Shown here piece after piece: positions 32,065-42,183 of a stretch of 64,000 bases of DNA (positions are counted from its first letter, which is position 1; each line of letters begins with the position of its first letter). The notes below the pieces were generated by a model. It did not search any database and was not told the origin of the DNA. It saw nothing but the letters and a program-made list of their open reading frames with translations. This DNA comes from Spirometra erinaceieuropaei (taxonomy: Eukaryota > Platyhelminthes > Cestoda > Diphyllobothriidea > Diphyllobothriidae), in assembly GCA_902702965.1 (NCBI GenBank), contig CACRXP010000014.1, positions 1,823,389 through 1,887,388 on the forward strand. The letters run 5' to 3'. A program made the translations under genes and the position numbers.

Positions 32065-32450
32065 TAGCGCAGCGAGTAACTGTGCCACGGAGGGGAGCAG
32101 TGTTTATACGCCAGCCTCGGTTACATCAGTTCACACGCCCCTCACTGCGCCTGCTTCGAGTCCTGCTCAAGCCCTCTGTTATCCTAATCCAACAAATTGC
32201 CAAGTAGGCTTGCTAATGGAAGTTTTCGGACGGATTGGAATTCCATTAGTTCCACTTCAGTGGCCATGCACTGCGAATTACCACGCGGTCCCTACAGTGG
32301 CCTTCCCGTTGTGATTGCGCCCTCCCTAGCCTCTACATCCGACGAGGGGAGTGTGTGTACACGCCACCTTGATCCACATCCCTGCGCGTGCTTCAACCTC
32401 TGCTTGCGCGCTCTTTCCCTTCCTAATCCAACGAATGGTTAAATTAGGCA
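32065..32450 (+). repeat. Diverged tandem duplication, ~200-bp unit
   Basis: GAGGGGAGCAGTGTTTATAC, CACTGCGCCTGCTTCGA and CCTAATCCAACAAATTG in the first unit correspond to GAGGGGAGTGTGTGTACAC, CCTGCGCGTGCTTCAA and CCTAATCCAACGAATGG in the second, about 240 bases later. No function is apparent. Confidence 0.6.
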
Positions 32451-32809
32451 CGTTAACTAATATATTGTTTTAGTAAGTTAACCATATGGTATTAATCAAG
32501 TGAGGCTGCGGAACCAAACCTCGCTCATTATTAAAACATTAAGCGTCCTTTCCATTGTGAAATTCGGCTGACGTCAGGCGATTAGGTAGACCAAAAAAGC
32601 GTGGGACAGTTGGACGAAAAAATTCTGCCTCAGGAGAACCGAAACTTCCGGTTTTCCTGATACAGAATGGCTAGTAGTTCAAAGCGCAGTAAGGCCATTT
32701 TCCCCTAATCTAGTAGAGACAACGTAAACAACTACCGAAAGAGACAAAGCTTTCAATATAATTCTTGCGACATCTGTTGTGTCAGTTCGGCTATCGTAAA
32801 CGACTATAT

Positions 32810-33060
32810 CCACTGCGTGTCCCCTCGAGTGTGATGGACGCAGGACAGTGACTTGCTCCTGAATTAGTTTATAAAGATGGAGAATTTGGGCGACCTCTGC
32901 AACACATTCTTCTACCTCACCAACCTAGGTCAGGGTGGTGAGACTGAGTCAGGACTACGGATGCGCGCTCGGACGCTGTGACTGGCAAAACCCAAACAGC
33001 CCGTCTACGCGCGCGTTACACGCGACCGGATCTCCGCGCACTGTTCCAGGTTGCCACGGC
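32810..33060 (-). repeat. Dispersed repeat R, minus-strand copy
   Basis: On the minus strand it reads CTTTATAAACTAATTCAGGA and GCAAGTCACTGTCCTGCG. The GTGTAACGCGCGCGTAGACG block near 33010 is the same phrase as in the 5.83 and 59.58 kb copies. The gypsy element begins immediately after it. Confidence 0.6.
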
Positions 33061-33069
33061 AAGTTGCCC

Positions 33070-33331
33070 TGTCGTAAATCGTAATGTTCTCACGAACTAA
33101 CGAGTTATATCTCACGAGCCCCTAGCCTTAAATGCAGCAAGTAAATCGGAGCAGTGAATAATATAGAGATTTTGAACGTTAAGAAAAACTGACAACAGAA
33201 TACCACAGCAGAGCTCGCTAGCAAGGCGGGTTGTACAGGTGTGTCGTTTCTCGTCACATTCAAACAAGCAATGCGGTCAAAGGAAATGGGACTAAATTGT
33301 CAAAGGTAAATTAGTCAGGTACCTCACCACA
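33070..33331 (-). repeat. 3' LTR of the gypsy element
   Basis: On the element strand it starts TGTGGTGAGGTACC and ends CGATTTACGACA, with TG...CA termini. It is 262 bases and, by eye, identical to the LTR at 37588-37849. Confidence 0.95.
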
Positions 33332-33332
33332 G

Positions 33333-33344
33333 TACCCCCCTTCT
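33333..33344 (-). other. Polypurine tract of the gypsy element
   Basis: AGAAGGGGGGTA on the element strand, directly before the 3' LTR, where plus-strand DNA synthesis starts in LTR elements. Confidence 0.75.
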
Positions 33345-33389
33345 AGACCGGAGGGCGACGGGATACGGCGCCGGAGGATATGCACAAGT

Positions 33390-34082
33390 CTAGAAAAAAT
33401 GGGTAACTAAACGATCGGGAAAATGAACGTGACGGCCACTGCGAGTTATGTATGCAGGAGGTACAGTCGAAGAGGGTTGACTGCGTGCTGTGGTGGACGA
33501 TGGTGTTGCAGTTGGATGCTGTTGACATGTAGGGAGAGGAAGTATGCGGGACGGAGAGGTAGAGGGCAAGGGAGGGGAAGGGCAAGGCAGTGGGCAGGGT
33601 GAACGAGTAGGGGATAGGGAAGATGGAGGAACAGGGGTTAGGGGGTCAGTACATGTTTGTCCTTGTGACAGGTCCGGCGGCTCCTCCGCAACAGCAGCCT
33701 TGACCCGATCGACACTGACCACGTCCTCCTTGTCACTGCGAAGGATCCGGAAGGTCTTGGTGTTGCGCGCGAGCACGCGGAACGGTCCTTCGTATGGTGA
33801 TTCCAGCGGCTGGCGCACACGGTCACACCGGACAAACACATGAGTACACTTGTCCAAGTCTTTTTCGACATAAGACTCAGTCATTGGAGCTCGAGGTGGA
33901 ACCGGGGAAAGCGAGCGCATAAATTGCCGCAAACGGTGCACAAGATTGTCAGGAGTCTCGTCGGCTCCACGAGAGGTTGGGGTGATCATCTCGCCTGGCA
34001 GTCGGAGGGTAGTGCCGAAAACCAATTCAGCTGCGCTACAGCCCAGATCCGACCAGAGCTGCGCGGATGCCGAGGAGTGCAA
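33390..34082 (-). pseudogene. Gypsy integrase C-terminal part, in a shifted frame
   Basis: 230 codons continue the integrase after a frameshift near 34040-34080. The sequence runs [20 protein letters not shown], then a GPY/F-type domain (PLESPYEGPFRVLARNTKTF, VSVDRVKAA) and a Pro/Ser-rich tail ending in SGRHVHFPDRLVTHFF. The tail has no chromodomain that I recognise. The GPY/F domain helps integrase multimerise and bind DNA in this group. Its separation from the catalytic core by a frameshift should inactivate integration by this copy. The listed ATG is internal and is not a real start. Confidence 0.88.
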
Positions 34083-36396
34083 GAGGAAGGTTGTCCGACC
34101 AGCTTCCTGGGTCTTCTACGGCACGCAGGGCGGTCTTTAGCTGGCGATGGAAACGTTCCACCATACCGTTGGCAGCGGGGTGGTAGGCTGTCGTCCGAAT
34201 GCGTGTGCAGCCAAAGAAATTGAGTAGCGTTTGGAAGAATGCCGACTCAAACTGGGCACCACGATCAGTCGTAACCGTGGATGGGGCACCGAACATGGCG
34301 ATCCAACGACTGACGAAGGCCTTCACGATGGTTTCAGCCTGGACATTCGACAAAGGAATAGCTTCAGCCCAGCGAGTATATCGACCGACACAGGTAAGGA
34401 GGTAGGTGAAACCATTGGATGGAGGCAAGGGGCCTACGACATCCAGGTGCACATGGTTGAACCGTGCGTCGGGACTGGGGAAAGTGCCTGGTGGGGACTT
34501 GTTGTGACGCTGCACCTTGTTGCGCTGGCAGCTCAGACACGACCGGGCCCAAGCTTTGACGTCCTTGTTCATGCCAGGCCAGACAAACCTTTCCGCGAGG
34601 AGCTTTTGAGAGGCTTGGATCCCAGGGTGGGAGAGTCCATGCAGAGTTTGAAATACAGCTCGACGCATCGAGGCGGGCGCAAAAGGGCGATGAAAGGGAG
34701 TTGAGACGTCACAAAGTATGGTACCAGAGCCGGTGGTCAGAGGAACGTCTTTGAGTTGGAGACCACTAACAGACTCGTCGCCAGGACAACCGACTCGCTG
34801 CTGCTCAGCCGCCATGGCACAAAGATCGATCCCGTGTGAGAGTTGGAGGGAAGACAGTGAGGGCCTGGACAGCATATCAGCCACCTCATTCTTCGGGCCA
34901 TCAATGTGGCGGATGTCGGTGGTGAATTGCGAGATGTAATCCAAATGAGAAATCTCTCTCGAGTTATATTTGTCAGAATGGGATCGGATGGCAAATGTAA
35001 GTGGTTTGTGGTCTGTGAAAATGGTGAAGTCACGACCCTCAAGGAAGTGTCGGAAACGTTTTACGGCTAGGTAAATGGCAAGAAGTTCACGGCCAAACGT
35101 GCTATATCTCGTCTCGGCAGGTGAAAGCTTCTTGGTGAAGAATGCCAACGGTCGTGTCGAGTTGTTGATATGCTGTTGGAGGACTGTTCCTACGGCTACG
35201 GTCGAAGCATCAACTATCAGGGACAATGGGGCTTCTGGAGCAAGATGAGTGAGCAAGGTAGCATCAGCAAGGGAGGTCTTTATTCTCTCAAATGCAGTCA
35301 GCGCGTGGCCACGTAACTCAAGGGGACCCTTGGGACCAGAGAGCAAGTTGGTGAGTGGCAGCATAAGGTCGGCACAGTTCGGTAGGAACCGGCGATAAAA
35401 GTTTACCATGCCAAGGAAACGTTGCAGCTGACGCTTGGAGGTTGGTGGAGGAAAGTCACGAATGGCCTCAACCTTGGAAGAGAGGGGACGCAAACCTTGT
35501 GCATCGATATGGTGACCAAGAAAATCAAGGGACGGCACACCCAGAACACACTTGGAAGGGTTAATGACCACGCCAAACTGATCGAGGCGGTCAAACACTA
35601 AGGCAACATGCTCTTTGTGTTCTTCGGCATTTCGACTGGCCACCAAGAGGTCATCGATGTAGGCGTACACAAACGGGAGACCACATAGGACTCGATCAAT
35701 GAACCTCTGAAATGTTTGGGCAGCAATGCGAAGACCAAATGGCATGCGAATAAATTCGAACAGGCCGAATGGTGTGGTGACGGCAGTTTTGGGAACATCC
35801 TCAGGAGCGACAGGAATCTGATGGAAGGCCCGAACAAGGTCTATCTTCGAGAAAACCGATTTGCCGAAAAGAGCTCCAGCAAAATCTTGAAGATGAGGGA
35901 CGGGATAACGATCCGGGATGGTCGCATTGTTGAGGGCGCAATAGTTACCACAGGGCAGCCAGACGCCTGATTTTGCCTTGGGCACCATGTGCAGTGGAGA
36001 CGCCCAAGGGCTCTCGGACGGTCGAATTATTCCCAGTTGCAGCATGTGTTCAAACTCCGCCTTCGCGGCCTGAAAACGCTCCGGTGCTAGTCGTCTCGGT
36101 CGAGCAAACACGGGAGGACCTGAGGTGCGGATATGGTGCACAACATCATGTTGAACTTCACCACTGCGAAACTGGGCGTTAATTATGTTGGGGTGACTAA
36201 ACAGCAGTTGCCGAAAAGGACTAGCAATATCTGTATCCAGGACAGATAAGTTGGTGGGGGCAGTAAATGGATTTAGTCCACGGACGAACAGACCGGTTGT
36301 GTGGTCGAGGAGACGGGCACATCGACAGTCAACAAGGAGATCGAACTCGGCAAGGAAGTCCGAGCCGAGGATTACATGAGGGACATCAGCAATCAC
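34036..36396 (-). pseudogene. Gypsy pol: reverse transcriptase, RNase H, integrase core
   Basis: 786 codons open. Residues about 1-50 are the end of the protease ([17 protein letters not shown]). Reverse transcriptase covers about 100-290, with [14 protein letters not shown] and the catalytic [10 protein letters not shown] (YIDD at 246-249). Next come RNase H ([26 protein letters not shown]) and integrase with an HHCC zinc motif ([12 protein letters not shown]...CLSCQ). The DDE core has Asp in HLDVVGPL, Asp in TTDRGAQF and Glu in [11 protein letters not shown]. The family's usual CGDYRALN block reads CGNYCALN here, so conserved residues are altered. It lacks its own ATG (GTG at the edge) and is expressed as part of a Gag-Pol polyprotein in active relatives. 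It is cut off from protease by a TGA and from the integrase tail by a frameshift. Confidence 0.92.
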
Positions 36397-36399
36397 AAA

Positions 36400-36643
36400 G
36401 ATTCAAATAAATGACCGACGAAGGCCAATGTTCAGGGTGAGGGACAGACTGCCAAAAGTGGGAATTGGGGAACAGTTAGCAGCTTGAAGATGAAGACCAG
36501 GACTAGGGAAACGATGATCAGCTGAAGTTCGGGAACAACACTGATTTGAGCTCCAGTGTCCACCAGAAAACGTCTGCGAGTCGCAGTGTCGCAAACATAG
36601 AAGGTGCGACCAGAGCCGGAGGAGCCAGAGAAAACGGTCGCAT
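36400..36643 (-). pseudogene. Gypsy aspartic protease, frameshifted with a stop
   Basis: In the -1 frame relative to gag, the minus strand gives FYVCDTATRRRFLVDTGAQI, SVVP, with the catalytic DTGA. After that the homologous sequence (RFPSPGLHLQAANCSPIP, then SLTLNIGLRRSFI) lies in a different frame, so one base has been lost or gained near 36525. An in-frame TGA follows just before IFVIADVP. In active relatives the protease matures Gag and Pol in the particle. The gag-to-protease -1 shift itself may be the normal programmed shift; the second shift and the stop are not. Confidence 0.85.
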
Positions 36644-37444
36644 CTATTCTCTGGCTGACTGGTTTCCCTGTTTTGGCTTAAAAGAGCAAGGTGAGGAACA
36701 GCGACGGGCCTTTACGCCGAAATTAGTGTGGTACCAGCAAGTATCAGCAGTCCGAGGTCGCGAACGAGAACGACGACGACTGCGTGAGCGACTGGAAGTT
36801 AGGCGGGAGAGCTGTATTTTAAGAGAGGCCATCTCATCTGCCATGGCCGACACCTGTTTTAGTAAATGCTCATTCACTGACGATGAGGATGAGATCTGGG
36901 CAACGGAAGGTGACTGGAATCGTTGCACCTCTATCATTCGATCCGCCATCTCAGCCAACTGTGACACTGTGAGATCCTGAGAGCCGGACGCCAGGATCGT
37001 TTGAACATCTGTGGGCAGGCGCTCCAGGAACATCTCCTTGACAAATTTATCATCAACTTGCATGTCTCCAAGGAGACAACGCATCCGATGTAGAAGCTCT
37101 GAGGGCTTCCGGTCACCCAGTGACTCCTCCTTAATTAACTGGTGATACCTCTGTCGGTCAGACACAGAATTAATTCGGAGGATTTCTGCCTTTAACGCGG
37201 AGTAGGGAGCATCTGCAGGAGGATTAGCTAGCAAGGACTGAACTTGAGAGATGACACTAGCGGGGAGGACCTCCACGAGTTTGTGGTATTTTGCTAGCTC
37301 CTTGGTAACGTTGGCAGAATAAAAGGCTGATTCTATGCGGATGAAGTAAAGTTCTGGAGCGTGTTGCCAGAATTCAGGCAAAGTAAAATTGATTGCATGA
37401 AGGGACTGGGCGGGGGCATCAAGTTGTTGATCAGAGTGAGACAT
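36644..37444 (-). CDS. Gypsy gag polyprotein, intact frame of 266 codons
   Basis: Starts at an ATG (MSHSDQQLDAPAQSLHAINF) and runs uninterrupted. The N-terminal two thirds match the capsid-type region (FTLPEFWQHAPELYFIRIES, LGDRKPSELLHRMRCLLGD, FLERLPTDVQTILASG, LAEMADRMIEV). A basic RSRSRRRSRSRPR stretch precedes C236, H239, C249 and C253, forming CX2HX9CX3C, the unusual zinc motif of CsRn1-clade Gag. Gag assembles the cytoplasmic particle and binds element RNA. It is the only frame of the element that appears intact, so this copy might still supply Gag in trans; that is inference. Confidence 0.9.
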   Translation of the reverse strand: MSHSDQQLDAPAQSLHAINFTLPEFWQHAPELYFIRIESAFYSANVTKELAKYHKLVEVLPASVISQVQSLLANPPADAPYSALKAEILRINSVSDRQRYHQLIKEESLGDRKPSELLHRMRCLLGDMQVDDKFVKEMFLERLPTDVQTILASGSQDLTVSQLAEMADRMIEVQRFQSPSVAQISSSSSVNEHLLKQVSAMADEMASLKIQLSRLTSSRSRSRRRSRSRPRTADTCWYHTNFGVKARRCSSPCSFKPKQGNQSARE

Positions 37445-37570
37445 AATAAGACAGAGATGTCAAAATATCAGAATTCGTGAGGAAAGTAAATGTAAATGGA
37501 ATAGATATTCACAAGTAAATAGTACGTTAAATGTTATCCAGTATGACAGAAAGCTATAAAGTCTGCGTAA

Positions 37571-37586
37571 ACGTCGGGAGTCACCA
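37571..37586 (-). promoter_or_regulatory. Primer binding site, tRNA-Trp-like
   Basis: TGGTGACTCCCGACGT on the element strand begins one base inside the 5' LTR. It is complementary to the 3' end expected for a tRNA-Trp (…GTCACCA), apart from one extra or changed base against the standard animal sequence. First-strand synthesis is primed here. Confidence 0.75.
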
Positions 37587-37587
37587 A

Positions 37588-37849
37588 TGTCGTAAATCGT
37601 AATGTTCTCACGAACTAACGAGTTATATCTCACGAGCCCCTAGCCTTAAATGCAGCAAGTAAATCGGAGCAGTGAATAATATAGAGATTTTGAACGTTAA
37701 GAAAAACTGACAACAGAATACCACAGCAGAGCTCGCTAGCAAGGCGGGTTGTACAGGTGTGTCGTTTCTCGTCACATTCAAACAAGCAATGCGGTCAAAG
37801 GAAATGGGACTAAATTGTCAAAGGTAAATTAGTCAGGTACCTCACCACA
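37588..37849 (-). repeat. 5' LTR of the gypsy element
   Basis: 262 bases, TG...CA termini, by eye identical to 33070-33331. It should hold the element promoter, but I recognise no certain TATA box. Confidence 0.95.
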
Positions 37850-37904
37850 GCCTCACCTGACTGGGAGTGTCATAGAAGCCACATTGAGAATGAGTCATTG
37901 AGTC

Positions 37905-38870
37905 CGGTAAGATCGCAGTTGGTAGCCAAGCATTATAAGTTTGTACGTATTTGTTATCAGTAGGTGTGCTTACCTTGTATAGCAATTTGTTATCAGTAGG
38001 TGTGATCTTACTGAGTTAGGCAGGTCGCTCGTTTCGGTCAGACTCTCGGGTTTAGTGAGGGTTAGGGTTAGGCGTAGGTAAAGTTTTAGGATTAGGGTTT
38101 GTCAGTTAGGGTCAGGTTTCAGCGTTAGGGTTAGGGTTTAGGTTCCCGGTAGGGTTACGTTTAAGGTTAAGGTTAGGGTTGAGGTTAGGGTCAAGGTTAG
38201 GTTGAGGGTTATGGCTCGGTTTTGGGTTGTCGTTGGGTTTTAGGATTTTGGTTACGTTTCGGTTTTGAGGATTAGGGTTACGCTTTACGGTGGCGGTCAG
38301 GGATGGATTTTATAGTTAAGTGTAGGGTTTAAATTTCTGCCATTATTCCACCTGCTTTAAACTCCCTATCACTTTCGCTGGTAACTTTAATTTTACCCAG
38401 AAACTCCAGCATTCCTCTACCAGTCCTTCCACTTACCCCCACCCATATAGCGCCTCCTCTCCACCATTCCCCTACGACAGGGACCTGGCTCTCCGTCTCC
38501 CCATTCCTGGCTAACAATTGCGATCATACCCTGAACCCGACTGCGTCCCCAAAGGGCCGAGCTGTCCTGTCAGTTGTCAGCCTTCTAAGCCGTGACTGTT
38601 CGAGCGTCTTAATAGTTCCAAAGCCCACCAGATTGTCTCCAGTGAGGAATACGCTGTGGGACTGGATTCAGCAGTGGTGCGGCCAGCACTCATTCATCCC
38701 CCTACCACGAGCCAGTCCGATGTTTGTGTCCGTCAATCATGTGATCCTGGGATTAGGAGTAAGTAGCGGTCGCGCCGAAGTCTGCCACCCATCCCCGTGT
38801 GTGCCATCTGTTGTGCGATTTCCAGTCTCCGGGAGGCCAGATTAACGCATCTATTTAAAGAGACAATAGG
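37905..38870 (+). mobile_element. Penelope leader-like repeat interrupted by a T element
   Basis: GGTAAGATCGCAGTTGGTAG, TATCAGTAGGTGTGCTTACC and ACTGAGTTAGGCAGGTC at the start, and GGGCCGAGCTGTCCTGTCAG onward to CAGATTAACGCATC at the end, match 40447-40890, the leader just upstream of the Penelope frame. Between them (about 38040-38530) the other copy has nothing, whereas here lies a degenerate TTAGGG-like tract (38045-38330) ending in CCTGGCTAACAATTGCGATC, an inverted relative of the starting phrase. So a telomere-like small element sits inside a Penelope leader. Confidence 0.65.
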
Positions 38871-38984
38871 AACAGCAAGAATTCGACTAAAGTTTATGTT
38901 TTGAAAACGACTGTCACGAAACTGTAACTGGCTGTCAGGTATGTTTATTCATTTTACAGTTGCAGAGCTCAAACGTCTTCTTTT

Positions 38985-40433
38985 TAAGGACGATCATTTT
39001 TCATTGCTGCAAAACTTTGCGGAACGCAGTTTTGACGGATCATGCGTTATAGGGAAATTCTTGTGCTAACGCATGATTTTTCATGAGTCATAACACCTAC
39101 TGTTTGTAGCCGCTTGGGCCGTAAAAACGTCATCATCACAAAGTCTGCTGCTTTTTGGTAGACAGCAGATTTTTGATGGGAGTCACCTTACTTTGTTGCC
39201 TTCACATTCAGCTGGTGTTCATTCCATTCAATATACCTTACTTGTGGGGAGGAAATTTGCCGAGGAAAGGCCGAAAACCCACAGTCGAGGTTACAAGGAC
39301 GTCCAGACAGTCTATTGGGCAGTGTATAAGACATCAAATTGGAGGGGAAAGGGGAGATGTGGGTTGGGCGTTAGGCTCAAAATTTGCGCACATTCCTGCA
39401 TCACGTCTGTGAAATAGTCAATGACTCGCAGAATTACGAAGACCTCCAAACGTATGCAACTTGTTAGCATATCTGTCCATTACAGGGATTGCCTGTCTGA
39501 TATAAATCAGGTAGAAATTTCTTCACGCTTGCTTGTTGCTTCGAATACAGAAAGTCTAATCATTCTTCCGCAAGTTCCCCTTAAAGCGTCAAGTTCCCAG
39601 AGGAAGGCTAATGAGTCGAAGTTGCGGATATGTTAAACTAAAAATGAGAATGATTGATAGATTTATAAATTGAGTTTAAAAATATTTAAAGGGACTTCGT
39701 CCCTCTTCTATCTGCACCAAGAATTAGAAAATTAGTTGCAATTGACTGGTAGATTTGTAACCTAGTCAACCCTGGGAATAGCATGTGCCAATCAAGAGAC
39801 GTGGGCACACTGTCGGCGTGAGAGCAAACGCACACACCACTTTATTTCAAATTGCCGCATGAACCCTACTACTTTCAGTCATAAAAAGAATTAATGATAT
39901 CTGTGCAAATCTGTTGGGAAAACATTTCGGGTAGAACATACCCCGGGGAACGAAAGTTCGCACAAAACAGAAGACGTCTGTCGCTAGTAAGAATCTAGCC
40001 ACCTACCTTACTGGTTTTGCAGGGTGCAGTGCCAACTCAGCTCTGGTAGGGACGCCTGCGACTTGATATTGTTCATTTTGAGGTCTGTTGCTGCCGTTAA
40101 TAATCTCTTAGGTGTAAGTATTTGGTAAACAAAACCACACGTCCCGATGCCCTTGATAAAATCGGCTATTTCTGGAATTCTGCGATATACGGCAATCCCA
40201 GAAGTGCATGCATTCGCCTCTCATTTGGCTCGTAGCCACATGCAACCTCCCTGCTTAAACTGTGCGATCTTAGGCCTACCGATTTGCATTTCGCTTTTGA
40301 GGATACAGTCGATGCACTCACCTTCAGACACACCCTAAGTCTGCAGAAAGGACCCTTCAGGCTGTTAAGCACTTCAAGTGTGCATTTTGAGATCATTCGC
40401 TACCTTCCGAACTAGAAAGGGGGGGGGCATAAA
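38985..40433. repeat. Left arm of a ~1.4-kb inverted repeat
   Basis: Reverse complement of 47768-49185 along nearly its whole length, with more than 90 percent identity in the parts compared (for example AAATCGGCTATTTCTGGAAT, GGCAATCCCAGAAGTGCATG, CTCATTTGGCTCGTAGCC). Neither arm has a convincing frame; the ~60-76-codon frame MISKCTLEVLNSLKGPFCRL is shared by both arms but has no motif. It is likely a dispersed element present in two opposite copies about 7.3 kb apart. Confidence 0.85.
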
Positions 40434-40446
40434 CAAATGTTTGGGT

Positions 40447-40900
40447 AAGATCGCAGTTGGTAGCCAGACATTATACCCTGATACTGTCGACGTACGTACT
40501 TGTTGCCAGTAGGTGTGCTTACCTTGTCTAGGGAACTTGTTATCAGTAGGTGTGCTCTTACTGAGTTAGGCAGGTCACTCGTTGCCTCTTGAAAGGGGCC
40601 GAGTTGTCCTGTCAGTTGTCAGCCTTTTAAGTCGTGACTGTTCAGCATCTTAATAGTTCCAAAGCCCAACCAGATGGTCTCCAGCGTGCATTACGCTGTG
40701 GGACTGGATTCAGCAGTGCTGGCCGCACTCTTTCATCCCCCTACCACGAGCCAGTCCGATGTTTGTATCCGTCAATCATCTGATCGTGCGATTAGGCGCA
40801 AGTTACTGTCGCGCCGAAGTCTGCCACCCATCCCCCTGTGTGCCATCTGTTATGCGATTTCCAGGCTCCGGGCAGCCAGATTAACGCGTCTATAGAGGTA
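40447..40900 (+). mobile_element. Putative 5' leader of a Penelope-like element
   Basis: Lies directly before the Penelope frame and has a second copy at 37.9-38.87 kb. It contains repeated CTTGTTATCAGTAGGTGTGC units. The end GAGGTAAGGC, then CTTGTCCCAG 20-odd bases later, looks like a donor and acceptor, but an intron of 27 bases would be unusually short. Confidence 0.5.
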
Positions 40901-40923
40901 AGGCAAATAAACTTCTTGTCCCA

Positions 40924-41895
40924 GTGATCGCATCTTCATCTTCTGAACTGCTACCTGGGACTCGCCTGTTCGCTTCTATCAGCAATCTTTTTGGGCGCGA
41001 AGCGCTCCGATCGGCTCGACGGTGGGAAACCTTTGCCCTTCGAGAGTCGTCAACATATGCGCAGATTCGATTTCTGCACAGGTGTCTCGACAACAATGTG
41101 CTGCCGAAGCGCGTTTCATACAAACCTCCGGTCAACACAGAGCTGGCGAGACGCGCAGTACTTCAGCACGGCCGACGAATGATCCGAGTGCTCCTTCAAG
41201 ACTGTCACTCACGGATTCGCAAATACCGTCAGAGGATTGACCAAGAGAAAGCAAGGTGCTGCGAGTTCATGGGCGAGGACGGCATAAAACTGCTTCAGCA
41301 GAGGCTGGCCGAACGAACCCGCGAACATAAAGCAACGCGAGAAGCAGCCCTAGAGAGCAAATTTCGTAAGCTGCCTGCTCCAATGTCATCCAAGAACGAC
41401 AAACTGGTGCACAACTTGTCGTCAAAGGAGCTGACGGAGGAACAAATGCAGGTTTTACGGCATGAGGCCTCATTCAACACAGCCGATGCCAAACCTGCCA
41501 ACATGATCGCAGCAGTGGAATCAATCCTCAGCCAGACGGGAGCGACAGACGAAACGAAGAACCTCATTCGACACCAAGTGTCCTCCCTCCTCATGGCTCA
41601 TAGGCCGCGCGATGTGCTTTCCAAGGTCGAGCGTGATGCACTTAAAGAACTCAGGGCCGACAACGACCTCGTTATCGTGCCTGCGGACAAGGGGCGTTCA
41701 ACGGTCGTATTGGACAGGACAGACTACAATCAAAAAGCCAAAAGCTTGTTGGATGATCGTCAGTCCTATGTGCCATGCGAATCCAACCCCATGAAAACGC
41801 TGACACGCGAGATTAACGCGACGCTGTTGGCAATGGAGAACTCAGGTGCAATATCGCCAATCGACCGACGCATGGCGAGAGCACAAGAAACGGCC
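40924..41895 (+). pseudogene. Penelope-like element protein, N-terminal part, cut at an N
   Basis: A 324-codon open frame with no ATG at its left edge. An N-terminal region (STYAQIRFLHRCLDNNVLPK, SYKPPVNTELARRAV) leads to KFRKLPAP and LTEEQMQVLRHEASFN. It continues with the start of the Penelope reverse transcriptase, ELRADNDLVIVPADKGRSTV, VLDRTDYNQKAKSLLDDRQS and LTREINATLLAMENSGAIS. The VPADKGxxTVVLDRxDY block is the best family marker. The frame stops at the ambiguous base 41896, where homology ends abruptly, so the catalytic YxDD part and the endonuclease are absent. Whether that is a biological truncation or an assembly join cannot be told. Confidence 0.88.
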
Positions 41896-41896
41896 N
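41896..41896. other. Single ambiguous base (N)
   Basis: The only N in the window. It coincides exactly with the end of Penelope homology, which suggests a gap of unknown size closed by one N or a misjoin. Confidence 0.9.
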
Positions 41897-42183
41897 TTTA
41901 AAACGTTTAAGATCTTGATGAGAGGAACAGACCTCTATCGCTGAGAGAATTCCGACCCAGCGTTATTCTTACAATGATGCGTACTACTAGAAGATCAATC
42001 ATAGCAAACGTGACCGTTAAAAACGGGATAGATTTGTAGGACAGCAGAAATGACTGTCATTTGCCTTGACGGCCTTTAAAAATCGCAATAATCTGGCGTT
42101 TCGCGGTCTCACCCACTAATGGGAATCAACAAAAGACACAATGACAGATGTGATAAAAAGCCAGACAGAAACCTGAAGTGCCT
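41897..42183. other. Unassigned DNA after the N
   Basis: No homology to the preceding Penelope frame or to other repeats noticed. Confidence 0.5.

Larger units (their letters stand above)
33070..37849 (-). mobile_element. Ty3/gypsy LTR retrotransposon, CsRn1-like, 4780 bp
   Basis: The element is on the minus strand, with 262-bp LTRs at both ends, a primer site, gag, protease, reverse transcriptase, RNase H, integrase and a polypurine tract in the usual Ty3/gypsy order. The CX2HX9CX3C Gag motif and a primer site similar to the tRNA-Trp 3' end are hallmarks reported for the CsRn1 clade of flatworms and other animals. There is no envelope gene. The flanking four bases are GCCC and GCCT, an imperfect target duplication. 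Apparently identical LTRs imply a young insertion, yet the pol frame is broken in three places. Confidence 0.93.

Noticed and set aside
33544..36182. Many plus-strand frames over the gypsy element
   Set aside because: They are antisense shadows of the minus-strand pol and integrase.
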